From the NCBI GenBank assembly GCA_045577655.1, contig JAZNIU010000041.1, forward strand, positions 1 to 9,728: 9,728 bases of DNA, in the 5' to 3' direction. The notes beneath the pieces were generated by a model. The model saw only the letters and a program-made list of their open reading frames with translations, searched no databases and was not told where the DNA came from. Below, one piece after another: positions 1-6,792 of the stretch. A program made the translations under genes and the position numbers. The first letter of the stretch is position 1. Every line of letters starts with the position of its first letter. The stretch comes from RGIG7450 sp045577655 (GTDB lineage: Bacteria; Bacillota; Clostridia; RUG12999).

Positions 1-958
1 GTCTCACTCCCCGGCAATAGGCGTTTGCATAGACAATCTGCCTGCAGGCATTACTATTGATATGCAAAAGCTCCAGCAGTTTCTCGACCGACGTGCTCCC
101 GGAAAAAATAAACTGTCCACTCCCCGCAAGGAAGAAGACAAAGTGAGGTTTTTGTCGGGTCTTGTGAATGACACTACCTGCGGCGCACCCCTTTGTGCCA
201 TTATTGAAAACACAAACACCCGTCCCTCCGACTATGCAAATCTCCGGGATGTTCCAAGGCCGGGCCATGCCGACTATACTGCTTTTGTAAAACACGACGG
301 TTTTGCCGACCCCACAGGCGGCGGCCACTTTTCAGGTCGGCTCACAGCGCCACTATGCATAGCCGGTGGAATTTTTAAACAGATACTTGAAAAACAAGGT
401 ATAGTTATTTCTGCCTGTGTTAAAAGCATTCACGGTGAAACAAACCCTGAAAAATTTGAATCTGTGATAGAAAATGCCAGAAAAAACCTTGACTCTGTTG
501 GAGGAATTATAGAATGCCTGGCACAAAATGTTCCTGCAGGACTTGGCGACCCCATGTTTGATGGAATGGAGAACAAAATTTCCCGGACGGTTTTTGCAAT
601 CCCGGCAGTGAAAGCCATTGAATTTGGAAACGGGTTTAATTGTGCCGGTCTCTTTGGCAGTGAAAACAATGATGAATTTTGTGTTAAAGACGGTGAAATA
701 CATACCAAAACCAACAACCACGGTGGCATTTTAGGCGGAATAACCTCCGGTGAAGACATTGTCTTTCGCATAGCGATAAAACCTACTCCATCCATCGCAA
801 AAGAACAGAACAGTGTTTCTCTCAGTGAGAAAAAAGAAACGGTAGTTTCAACACATGGTCGTCACGATCCTTGCATTGTACCACGCGCAGTTGCTCCTGT
901 TGAGGCTGCCTGTGCTATAGCAATTTATGATGCGTATCTTGGAAGTTTGAAAGGATGA
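1..958 (+). CDS. aroC: Chorismate synthase, 5' end cut off by window edge
   Basis: Chorismate synthase converts 5-enolpyruvylshikimate-3-phosphate to chorismate, the last common step of aromatic biosynthesis, using reduced FMN in the cytoplasm. The frame is open from base 2 and begins inside the N-terminal SHSPAIG motif, so by comparison with the family about 16 residues are missing; the ATG at 62 is internal. Visible signatures are RPGHAD (FMN and active-site region), GGGHFSGRLTAP in place of the common GGGRSSARET, the GGILGGITSG block followed by KPTPSI, and the C-terminal GRHDPCIVPRAV motif. The GGGHFSGR variant and the short length (318 residues here, about 334 complete, against about 360 for the longer bacterial form) match a form I associate with clostridia. 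It is the first visible gene of the operon; the stop is 6 bp before pheA. The identification is secure; only the start is unseen. Confidence 0.96.
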   Translation, partial: SHSPAIGVCIDNLPAGITIDMQKLQQFLDRRAPGKNKLSTPRKEEDKVRFLSGLVNDTTCGAPLCAIIENTNTRPSDYANLRDVPRPGHADYTAFVKHDGFADPTGGGHFSGRLTAPLCIAGGIFKQILEKQGIVISACVKSIHGETNPEKFESVIENARKNLDSVGGIIECLAQNVPAGLGDPMFDGMENKISRTVFAIPAVKAIEFGNGFNCAGLFGSENNDEFCVKDGEIHTKTNNHGGILGGITSGEDIVFRIAIKPTPSIAKEQNSVSLSEKKETVVSTHGRHDPCIVPRAVAPVEAACAIAIYDAYLGSLKG

Positions 959-964
959 AAAACT

Positions 965-2107
965 ATGAATCTTGATAATCTCAGAAATAAAATTGACGAT
1001 ATAGACGGAAAACTCATCACACTCATCGAGGAGCGTATGAACACATCCGCAGAAATTGCCGCATATAAAAAGGAACATAATTTGCCAATACTCAATGCAG
1101 CTCGCGAAAGGCAAATTCTTGCTGACTTGTCCAAAAAAACAAACAGCGATGTTAAATCTTATATGCAGGTGCTCTATTCTCTTATGTTTGAGCTCAGCCG
1201 TTCCTATCAGCAAAAGCTCATCGCCCCTCGTTCAGATATCTTTAATGATGTAATTTCTGCAATAGAAAACACCCCAAAACTTTTTCCCACAGAAGCACAG
1301 GTTGCCTGCCAAGGTGTTGAAGGTGCATATTCACAGCTGGCATGCGAGAAATTTTTCAAAATGCCTTCCATAACATACATCAACAGTTTTGAAGGTGTTT
1401 TTTCCGCAATAGAAAACGGTCTTTGCAAATATGGTGTTCTGCCAATAGAAAATTCAAGTGCAGGTTCTGTTAATAAAATATACGACCTTATGATTTCACA
1501 CAATTTCAACATAGTCCGAAGCGCAAGAATCAAGGTAAATCACAGTCTGCTTGCCAAAAAAGGAACCACCCTTTCAAATATAAAAGAAATTTTTTCTCAT
1601 GAGCAGGCAATAAACCAATGCAGCGAATTTTTAAAATCGCTTACCGGTGTTAAAATAACTTGTTGTGAAAATACTGCAATAGCAGCAAAAATGGTTTCCG
1701 AATCAGAAAGATGTGATATAGCTGCTCTGTCTTCACACAATTGTGCAGAAATATACGGTCTTAATATTGTAAAATCCTGTGTTCAGGACAATCAGAACAA
1801 CCATACACGGTTTGTTTGTATTTCAAAAAACTTGGAAATATATCCGGGTGCAGACAAAACCAGTATTATGATGGTACTGCCTCATAAACCGGGTTCACTC
1901 TATAAAACCCTTGCCCGTTTTTACGCCCTCGGCATAAATTTAATCAAGCTTGAAAGCAGACCAATTCCCGACCGCGATTTTGAATTTATGTTCTATTTCG
2001 ATCTGGAAACTTCGGTGTATTCAGAAGAGTTTGCCCAGCTTTTGAGTGAACTTGACGGAATATGCGAACAATTCAAATATCTTGGAAGTTACACGGAGGT
2101 TGTCTGA
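965..2107 (+). CDS. pheA: Bifunctional chorismate mutase / prephenate dehydratase (P-protein) with ACT domain
   Basis: This enzyme makes phenylpyruvate from chorismate through prephenate, committing flux to phenylalanine. It has 380 residues in three parts. An AroQ-class chorismate mutase spans about residues 1-85, with Arg7, Arg24, Lys35, Arg47, Glu48 and Gln82/83 aligning to the E. coli active site; Asn44 stands where E. coli has Asp48. The prephenate dehydratase spans about 112-288 and carries the catalytic TRF motif at 281-283. An ACT domain spans about 298-375, with HKPGSL (307-312) and ESRP (330-333), the motifs associated with phenylalanine binding, so feedback inhibition by Phe is likely. 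The ATG at 965 follows an AAAGGA ribosome binding site at 950-955. Its TGA stop overlaps the aroE-aroK start by one base. The domain order is that of the standard fused P-protein, and nothing is truncated. Confidence 0.96.
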   Translation: MNLDNLRNKIDDIDGKLITLIEERMNTSAEIAAYKKEHNLPILNAARERQILADLSKKTNSDVKSYMQVLYSLMFELSRSYQQKLIAPRSDIFNDVISAIENTPKLFPTEAQVACQGVEGAYSQLACEKFFKMPSITYINSFEGVFSAIENGLCKYGVLPIENSSAGSVNKIYDLMISHNFNIVRSARIKVNHSLLAKKGTTLSNIKEIFSHEQAINQCSEFLKSLTGVKITCCENTAIAAKMVSESERCDIAALSSHNCAEIYGLNIVKSCVQDNQNNHTRFVCISKNLEIYPGADKTSIMMVLPHKPGSLYKTLARFYALGINLIKLESRPIPDRDFEFMFYFDLETSVYSEEFAQLLSELDGICEQFKYLGSYTEVV

Positions 2108-3327
2108 TGAAAGCAGGACTTCTTGGGGAAAGGCTTTCTCACAGTTTTTCTCCGCAAATACATAATCTCCTCGGCGATTATGAATATACACTCTACGAAA
2201 AAGAGCCTGATATGCTGTACTCCTTTTTGTCCTCACCCACAGTAGATGCCTTAAACGTCACCATACCATATAAAAAAACTGTAATCCCATACTGCACCTA
2301 TCTCTCTTATGAAGCAGAAAAAATAGGCAGTGTTAATACTATGGTTTACAGTAGTGATGGTTGGCATGGGTATAATACAGATTACTACGGATTCGTCTAC
2401 ATGCTTAAAAGGGCAAATATCTCTGTTTTGGGCAAAAAGACAGTTGTACTCGGCAGTGGTGGAGCATCCGCCACTGTATGTTGTGCTCTTGAGGATTTGG
2501 GTGCAGAAAGCGTTGTCATAATCTCCCGCACAGGCGAAAACAACTATTCAAATATCCACCTTCACTATGATGCAGAGGTTATCATAAACACCACACCGGT
2601 GGGTATGTATCCATCTCCGCACGAGGCACCTGTGGACATTACTCGGTTTGAAAATCTTTCGGGTGTGGCAGACCTTATATATAATCCTTTAAACACCAGG
2701 CTCATCCAGACTGCCCGGTCTCTTGGGGTTGCCTGCTCAAACGGTCTTTCAATGCTTGCTGCTCAGGCAAAAAAAGCAGCAGAGATTTTTTCGGGCAAAG
2801 AAATTGCGGAAGAAAAAATAGAAGAAATAATAAAAGAGATTGAAAATTCAAATAAAAATATAATTTTAATCGGTATGCCCGGTTGCGGCAAAAGCACTGT
2901 TGGCAAATCCCTTTCAAGTCTTCTTGGCAGAGAATTTGTAGATTGTGACGAGGAAATTGTCCGTCTTGCAAAATGCAGCATACCCGAAATTTTTGAAAAA
3001 TATGGTGAAGAACATTTCAGGCATCTTGAAACGGAAGTAATAGAAAAAATCTCCGGAAAATCCGGAGTGGTTATAGCAACGGGCGGAGGCTGTGTTACAA
3101 AAGAAAGAAACTTTCCCCTTTTGCGCCGCAACGGAACACTTTTCTGGCTAAAACGCGACACCTCTCTTCTGTCAAAAGAAGGCCGCCCTCTGTCAAATAA
3201 AGGAAACCTTGATGAGATGTATCAATGCCGCAAACCGCTTTATAAGCATTTTTGCCACTTTGAAGTGGAAAACGCCAATTCTCCGGAGAGAGCTGCAGAA
3301 AAAATAAAGGAGTTGTTTTTCTCTTGA
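2107..3327 (+). CDS. aroE-aroK: Fused shikimate dehydrogenase - shikimate kinase
   Basis: One 406-residue protein carries two consecutive shikimate-pathway enzymes: NADPH-dependent reduction of 3-dehydroshikimate, then ATP-dependent 3-phosphorylation of shikimate. The dehydrogenase (about 1-235) shows SHSFSP (11-16), the catalytic lysine in NVTIPYKK (Lys56), the GYNTD aspartate (Asp92), the nucleotide-binding GSGGAS (116-121), NTTPVGM (161-167) and Gln220 in the NGLSML-AAQA motif. A charged Glu/Lys-rich helix (about 230-249) links it to the kinase, which has Walker A GMPGCGKST (256-264), DCDEE (Asp279, Asp281), the substrate arginine in FRHLE (Arg305), TGGG (325-328), lid Arg360 and Arg375. 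I chose the ATG at 2107: it overlaps the pheA stop as TGATG and has GGAGG at 2095-2099. The in-frame ATG at 2062 lies inside pheA. Both active sites look intact; no stop or frameshift separates them. Confidence 0.94.
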   Translation: MKAGLLGERLSHSFSPQIHNLLGDYEYTLYEKEPDMLYSFLSSPTVDALNVTIPYKKTVIPYCTYLSYEAEKIGSVNTMVYSSDGWHGYNTDYYGFVYMLKRANISVLGKKTVVLGSGGASATVCCALEDLGAESVVIISRTGENNYSNIHLHYDAEVIINTTPVGMYPSPHEAPVDITRFENLSGVADLIYNPLNTRLIQTARSLGVACSNGLSMLAAQAKKAAEIFSGKEIAEEKIEEIIKEIENSNKNIILIGMPGCGKSTVGKSLSSLLGREFVDCDEEIVRLAKCSIPEIFEKYGEEHFRHLETEVIEKISGKSGVVIATGGGCVTKERNFPLLRRNGTLFWLKRDTSLLSKEGRPLSNKGNLDEMYQCRKPLYKHFCHFEVENANSPERAAEKIKELFFS

Positions 3328-3755
3328 AAATTCTTGTTATAAACGGACCAAATATAAATATGCTCGGAATAAGAGAGCCGGATATTTACGGAAAAGATAC
3401 ATACTGCCGGCTTAAGAAAATGATTAAAACCCATTGCAGAGAAAGAAAAATCGGCGTCACACTTTTTCAGTCAAACCACGAGGGGAAAATAGTGGACAAA
3501 ATTCAGAAAGCTCTTGGAAAATATGACGGCATCGTGATAAACCCCGCTGCATATACCCACACAAGCGTTGCAATTCTTGACGCACTCAAAGCGGTGAACA
3601 TCCCTGCTGTTGAGGTGCACATTTCCGACCTTTCAAAGCGAGATGATTTTCGCCAGATTTCTTTTGTCCGCCAGTTTTGTGAGGAAAGCTTTGTCGGCTT
3701 TGGTTTTGACGGCTACATAAAAGCAATTTCATACTTAGAAAAGAAACTCTCCTGA
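3324..3755 (+). CDS. aroQ: Type II 3-dehydroquinate dehydratase, TTG start
   Basis: This enzyme dehydrates 3-dehydroquinate to 3-dehydroshikimate, the substrate of the dehydrogenase encoded just upstream. The 143-residue length is typical of the small dodecameric type II family. It shows NGPNINMLG (7-15), Arg17, the catalytic tyrosine in REPDIYG (Tyr22), QSNHEG (49-54), the NPAAYTHTS loop (73-81), and the VEVHISD motif with catalytic His99. The start is TTG at 3324, sharing bases with the preceding stop as TTGA; AAAGGAG at 3306-3312 lies 11 bases upstream. The first in-frame ATG, at 3360, would remove the first beta strand and most of the NGPN motif, so it is rejected. The stop codon lies within the left arm of the terminator hairpin that ends the operon. 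Confidence 0.95.
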   Translation: MKILVINGPNINMLGIREPDIYGKDTYCRLKKMIKTHCRERKIGVTLFQSNHEGKIVDKIQKALGKYDGIVINPAAYTHTSVAILDALKAVNIPAVEVHISDLSKRDDFRQISFVRQFCEESFVGFGFDGYIKAISYLEKKLS

Positions 3756-3774
3756 CACCTGTCAGGAGAGTTTT
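3744..3774. terminator. Bidirectional intrinsic terminator shared by aroQ and the convergent MFS gene
   Basis: A perfect inverted repeat has its left arm at 3744-3757 (AAACTCTCCTGACA) and its right arm at 3760-3773 (TGTCAGGAGAGTTT). It can form a stem of about 13 bp with a tight loop. It is followed by TTTTCTC on the + strand and by a T-rich TTTCTTTTCT on the - strand, so it can end transcription from both sides. The stop codons of both convergent genes (3753-3755 on +, 3762-3764 on -) lie within it. Confidence 0.88.
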
Positions 3775-4928
3775 CTCACTTTCTTATCAATATTTTCCAT
3801 TGTCTTTTTGCTAAGGAGCGTGGCAACAAGTGCTGCAAAGCAAAGTGCGGCGCAAAGAACAAACGAAACTTTCTCGCCGAGAAATTTCGTCATATACCCG
3901 CCGATACACCCTGCCAGCATTTTGGGAATCCCCGTGCCAATAGCATATGCCATATTCTGTGCACGGTTTATCATGCCGGGTGCGATGGCTTTTGTGATGT
4001 AAATTGTCACACAATATATGTTCACAGTTATAAAAAGTCCCGTTACGAAACAAACAATTATGAGCACCACTATGTTTGTTACAAAAGAAAAAACCAAAAA
4101 TCTTAAAATGAGCGTTATTCCCGTTATTATAAGTATATTCCTGATACTGATTTTCTCGAATATCTTTGAATAGTAAATAAAAAACGGAACTTCGCTGAAT
4201 GCAGTTAAAAATGCAATTATACCCCATCTGCTCTTATCCATTCCAAGCGATTCCGTGATGTATGTGGGGAAAAAGTTGGTATAATAACCCCATGCAAAAT
4301 ATGATGCCGTAATTATCAGTATAAGCGTCATAAGCTCTTTGTTCTTAAAAAGATTCTCTTCGCCCTTTTCCTTTTTTTGCTTGAGTCTTCGTGGCGCGCC
4401 CGCTTTTGGCATAAGCAAAACAGATATAACAGATAAAATTGCCACAGCAACATAAACTGCAAAAGCAGATTCAGTATTTTTTGAAAGTGTGACTATGTAA
4501 GCACAAATGCCATACCCCAAAGTACCCATTATGCGAAAAGTTCCGTAATTTATCTTGAGTATACCTGCAGAGTTAATGGTCAGCACATCAACAAGCGCAC
4601 CGTAGGGTGCCTGAAACAGTGCATATAAAACAAGCATCGCAGCAACCCACAAAAAATTATTATTAAAAGTAATTCCCGCAAAAGCAAGAGCCGCTCCCGT
4701 GGTAAGCAGTGCAAGTACAAGGTTTTGTGACTTTGCCCTATCAGTAATTCCGCCCCAGAAAAATGGTGCGATACAAAGCAGAAGCGGTTGTATCATCATA
4801 AGATACCCCAGCTTTACACTGTCAAAATATTGTGACAAATAAAGCGGTAAAATGGTATAAACTCCGTTCATACCATAAATCAGTAAATTCACTGAAAAAG
4901 TAGAACATTTTTGTATGTACTGTCGCAT
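3762..4928 (-). CDS. MFS transporter, LacY/NupG-like (MFS_1_like) group, substrate unknown
   Basis: This is a 388-residue integral membrane protein with about 12 hydrophobic segments in two six-helix halves, separated by a basic central loop (GAPRRLKQKKEKG). The motif GGITDRAKSQN after the second helix is the MFS motif A equivalent, and YGTFRIMGTLGYG before the fifth helix is characteristic of the sugar/nucleoside proton-symporter-like branch. The substrate cannot be read from the sequence. I chose the ATG at 4928 because AAAGGA (minus-strand reading of 4941-4946) lies 12 bases upstream; a longer reading from TTG at 4958 adds ten residues but has no plausible ribosome binding site. The gene has its own strong promoter just after the end of lonB, and a large palindrome lies in its leader, so it may be individually regulated. 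It converges on aroQ; no functional link to the aromatic operon can be claimed. Confidence 0.85.
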   Translation of the reverse strand: MRQYIQKCSTFSVNLLIYGMNGVYTILPLYLSQYFDSVKLGYLMMIQPLLLCIAPFFWGGITDRAKSQNLVLALLTTGAALAFAGITFNNNFLWVAAMLVLYALFQAPYGALVDVLTINSAGILKINYGTFRIMGTLGYGICAYIVTLSKNTESAFAVYVAVAILSVISVLLMPKAGAPRRLKQKKEKGEENLFKNKELMTLILIITASYFAWGYYTNFFPTYITESLGMDKSRWGIIAFLTAFSEVPFFIYYSKIFEKISIRNILIITGITLILRFLVFSFVTNIVVLIIVCFVTGLFITVNIYCVTIYITKAIAPGMINRAQNMAYAIGTGIPKMLAGCIGGYMTKFLGEKVSFVLCAALCFAALVATLLSKKTMENIDKKVRKLS

Positions 4929-4963
4929 AATAGAATAGTTTCCTTTGGTTTTCTGCAAACTTA

Positions 4964-4990
4964 TCAGAGCTGCACACTATGCAGCTCTGA
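4964..4990. promoter_or_regulatory. 11-bp inverted repeat in MFS gene leader (operator or mRNA hairpin)
   Basis: The arms TCAGAGCTGCA (4964-4974) and TGCAGCTCTGA (4980-4990) are perfectly complementary around a 5-base spacer. On the minus strand the repeat begins about two bases after the predicted transcription start of the MFS gene and ends 35 bases before its ATG. The position suits a repressor operator, or a 5' stem-loop that protects or controls the mRNA. No U-tract follows it in either direction, which argues against an ordinary terminator for lonB. Confidence 0.6.
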
Positions 4991-4998
4991 CCTCTATA

Positions 4999-5027
4999 AT
5001 TATATCATTTGTATACTTTACTGTCAA
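4999..5027 (-). promoter_or_regulatory. Consensus SigA promoter for the MFS gene
   Basis: Read on the minus strand, the -35 element is a perfect TTGACA (5022-5027), the spacer is exactly 17 bases, and the -10 element is a perfect TATAAT (4999-5004) preceded by TGA, giving an extended -10. Transcription should start near 4992, about 64 bases before the ATG at 4928. The -35 begins 6 bases after the lonB stop codon. Confidence 0.88.
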
Positions 5028-5033
5028 GCGACA

Positions 5034-6656
5034 TCACACCGCAATACCTGTATTGCTGTCGGCAGATTCAAACACAATTTTTTCAACTTCTCTAACGTCG
5101 GAAACATAAAATATTTTAATAGGAAGTCTGTCAAAATTCTCCTGCCTGTTTTCAGCCGGCATGATAACACATTCGGCACCGGCAGCAATTGCTGCGTCAA
5201 GTTTTGTACTCACACCGCCAACAGGTTTGACTTTGCCGCAGATAGAAATTTCTCCCGTCATTGTAATACAGGAATTAACCGGCGTGTTTGTTGCCGCTGA
5301 ATAGAGCGCAATAAAAAGGGCTATCCCCGCAGAAGGTCCGTCAACAAAGGTTCCGCCCGGAATGTTGATGTTTATTCTTTTTCCGCTTAAATCAATCCCA
5401 AAATATTTTTTCAGAACAACAACGGCATTTGAAACAGATGCTTTTGCACTTGACGTTTTATCCAGTTTTCTTCCGCCGATTTCCACGCTTTCCCCCTCGG
5501 CAATACCACTTAAAAATATTCCTTTCCCGTCGGATATATCCGCTTCCACATCAATCACAACGCCCCTGCTTCCTGCAACGGCAAGACCGCTGACACAGCC
5601 CGGTCTTTCTTCTCTTTCAAGTTTTGGAACACATCTTTTTGAATATTTCCCTGTTTCAATAACCCACTCAATATCTTCTACCGAAAGAATTTTTCTCTTT
5701 TCTACCAGACAAAGTCCCGCCGCCGACTGAATCATATTAACGGCATCTCTTCCGTTTTGTGCATACCCGGCAACAAGTGTGCACACACCTTCTTCCGCTT
5801 CAAATCCACTTTTTTCTGCGGCTTTTTCTGCAATCTTATAAAGCTCGTTATAGTCAAGGTCTTCAAAATATATCTCAACACACCTGGACCTTATGGCAGG
5901 CGGAATCTCCTCGGGCGACCTGGTTGTTGCTCCCACAAGTCTGAAATCTGCCGGGAGTCCATTCTTGAATATATCGTGAATGTGCAGAGGAATTTCTTTG
6001 TCATCAGCAGAATAATATGCACTTTCAAGATAAACCTTTCTGTCTTCAAGCACTTTTAAAAGTTTGTTTATCTGGCTTGGATGCAGCTCTCCTATTTCAT
6101 CAATAAACAAAATTCCTCCGTGTGCTTTTGTCACTGCCCCCGGTTTTGGTCTTGGAATACCGGCAGGCCCGTAAGACCCGGCACCCTGATATATCGGGTC
6201 GTGCACCGACCCTATAAGCGGGTCTGCAATATTTCTTTCGTCAAACCGCATAACCGTTGCATCTGTTTCAATAAATTTAGCCGTCTGCGAAAAAGGCGAA
6301 TTTTTTTCTTTCTTTGCCTCCTCAAGAATAAGTCTTGCGGCTGCCGTTTTTCCCACTCCGGGCGACCCGTATATTAAAACGTGCTGCGGATTGGGCCCGC
6401 ATAGTGCCGCCCGCAAAGCTCTAATTCCCTTTTCCTGTCCCACAAGGTCGCTGAAAGCGGAAGGCCTCACCTTTTCGGACAATGGGAGACTAAGCGATAT
6501 TTCGCGCATTTTTCTAAGCTTTGTAAGCTCCCCATCATCTCCCCTTTTTATTTTTCTGACATCGCCATCTTTTTCTTTAATCGTTTTTGCAAAATATATA
6601 CCCATTATTATGGTAACAACAAACTGTGCTATAATAACCGCAGACATAACAAACAT
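5034..6656 (-). CDS. lonB: Membrane-anchored ATP-dependent LonB-type protease
   Basis: LonB is a AAA+ serine-lysine protease (family S16) that unfolds and degrades proteins at the inner face of the membrane. The 540 residues are close to Bacillus LonB (about 550), and it lacks the long N-terminal domain of LonA. In order: one membrane segment (about 4-23), a charged linker, the AAA+ module with Walker A GSPGVGKT (97-104), Walker B ILFIDE (182-187), GATTRSPEEI (242-251) and arginines 256/258, then the protease domain with catalytic Ser442 in DGPSAG and Lys485 in KPVGGVSTK, 43 residues apart as in Lon. The ATG at 6656 has AAAGGG (minus reading of 6667-6672) 10 bases upstream. In Bacillus subtilis lonB is expressed in the forespore under SigF, which hints at a sporulating host. 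No clear terminator follows; the downstream MFS gene starts from its own promoter. Confidence 0.93.
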   Translation of the reverse strand: MFVMSAVIIAQFVVTIIMGIYFAKTIKEKDGDVRKIKRGDDGELTKLRKMREISLSLPLSEKVRPSAFSDLVGQEKGIRALRAALCGPNPQHVLIYGSPGVGKTAAARLILEEAKKEKNSPFSQTAKFIETDATVMRFDERNIADPLIGSVHDPIYQGAGSYGPAGIPRPKPGAVTKAHGGILFIDEIGELHPSQINKLLKVLEDRKVYLESAYYSADDKEIPLHIHDIFKNGLPADFRLVGATTRSPEEIPPAIRSRCVEIYFEDLDYNELYKIAEKAAEKSGFEAEEGVCTLVAGYAQNGRDAVNMIQSAAGLCLVEKRKILSVEDIEWVIETGKYSKRCVPKLEREERPGCVSGLAVAGSRGVVIDVEADISDGKGIFLSGIAEGESVEIGGRKLDKTSSAKASVSNAVVVLKKYFGIDLSGKRININIPGGTFVDGPSAGIALFIALYSAATNTPVNSCITMTGEISICGKVKPVGGVSTKLDAAIAAGAECVIMPAENRQENFDRLPIKIFYVSDVREVEKIVFESADSNTGIAV

Positions 6657-6686
6657 AATTTTTCTTCCCTTTCATATTTCTTCAAT

Positions 6687-6713
6687 ATTATAACTTGTTC
6701 AAATAGCAAATTC
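6687..6713 (-). promoter_or_regulatory. Possible lonB promoter (weak)
   Basis: On the minus strand TATAATA (TATAAT at 6687-6692) sits 30 bases before the lonB ATG. No SigA -35 box is present at 17 bases. A GAATT at 6709-6713, 16 bases upstream, loosely resembles the GMATR...CATWMTA pattern of the forespore factor SigG, but the spacing is short and the match imperfect. I record it only as the best candidate in this interval. Confidence 0.25.
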
Positions 6714-6726
6714 TTATACGGCTCTA

Positions 6727-6755
6727 TTGACTTAATTTTTGATATAAGCTATAAT
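6727..6755 (+). promoter_or_regulatory. SigA-type promoter for the glycosyltransferase unit
   Basis: TTGACT (6727-6732) and a perfect TATAAT (6750-6755) are separated by 17 bases. Transcription should start near 6762, about 31 bases before the TTG start of the first gene. A short GTTATAAC palindrome (6764-6771) lies at the start site, but is too small to call an operator. Confidence 0.8.
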
Positions 6756-6792
6756 AAAAACAGGTTATAACAACAGGAAAGGATATGGTGTT

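Noticed and set aside
353..795. Antisense ORFs opposite aroC
   Set aside because: They overlap a conserved chorismate synthase, have no ribosome binding site and show no recognisable domain.
2062..2106. In-frame ATG upstream giving a 421-residue AroE-AroK
   Set aside because: It lies inside the pheA coding region, adds 15 residues with no family match, and the GGAGG and TGATG junction point to the ATG at 2107.
3811..4227. Minus-strand 138-residue ORF in another frame of the MFS gene
   Set aside because: Fully inside the transporter, His/Cys-rich and motif-free, as expected for a frame shadow.
4929..4958. TTG start giving a 398-residue MFS protein
   Set aside because: No ribosome binding site precedes it; the AAAGGA that suits the ATG at 4928 lies within the extra region.
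4964..4990. Palindrome as the lonB terminator
   Set aside because: No T run follows on the minus strand, and it lies downstream of the MFS promoter's start point; kept instead as a regulatory inverted repeat.
5757..6377. Several + strand ORFs opposite lonB
   Set aside because: Low-complexity Cys/Phe/Arg-rich translations typical of shadows of a real gene; lonB is intact with all its motifs.
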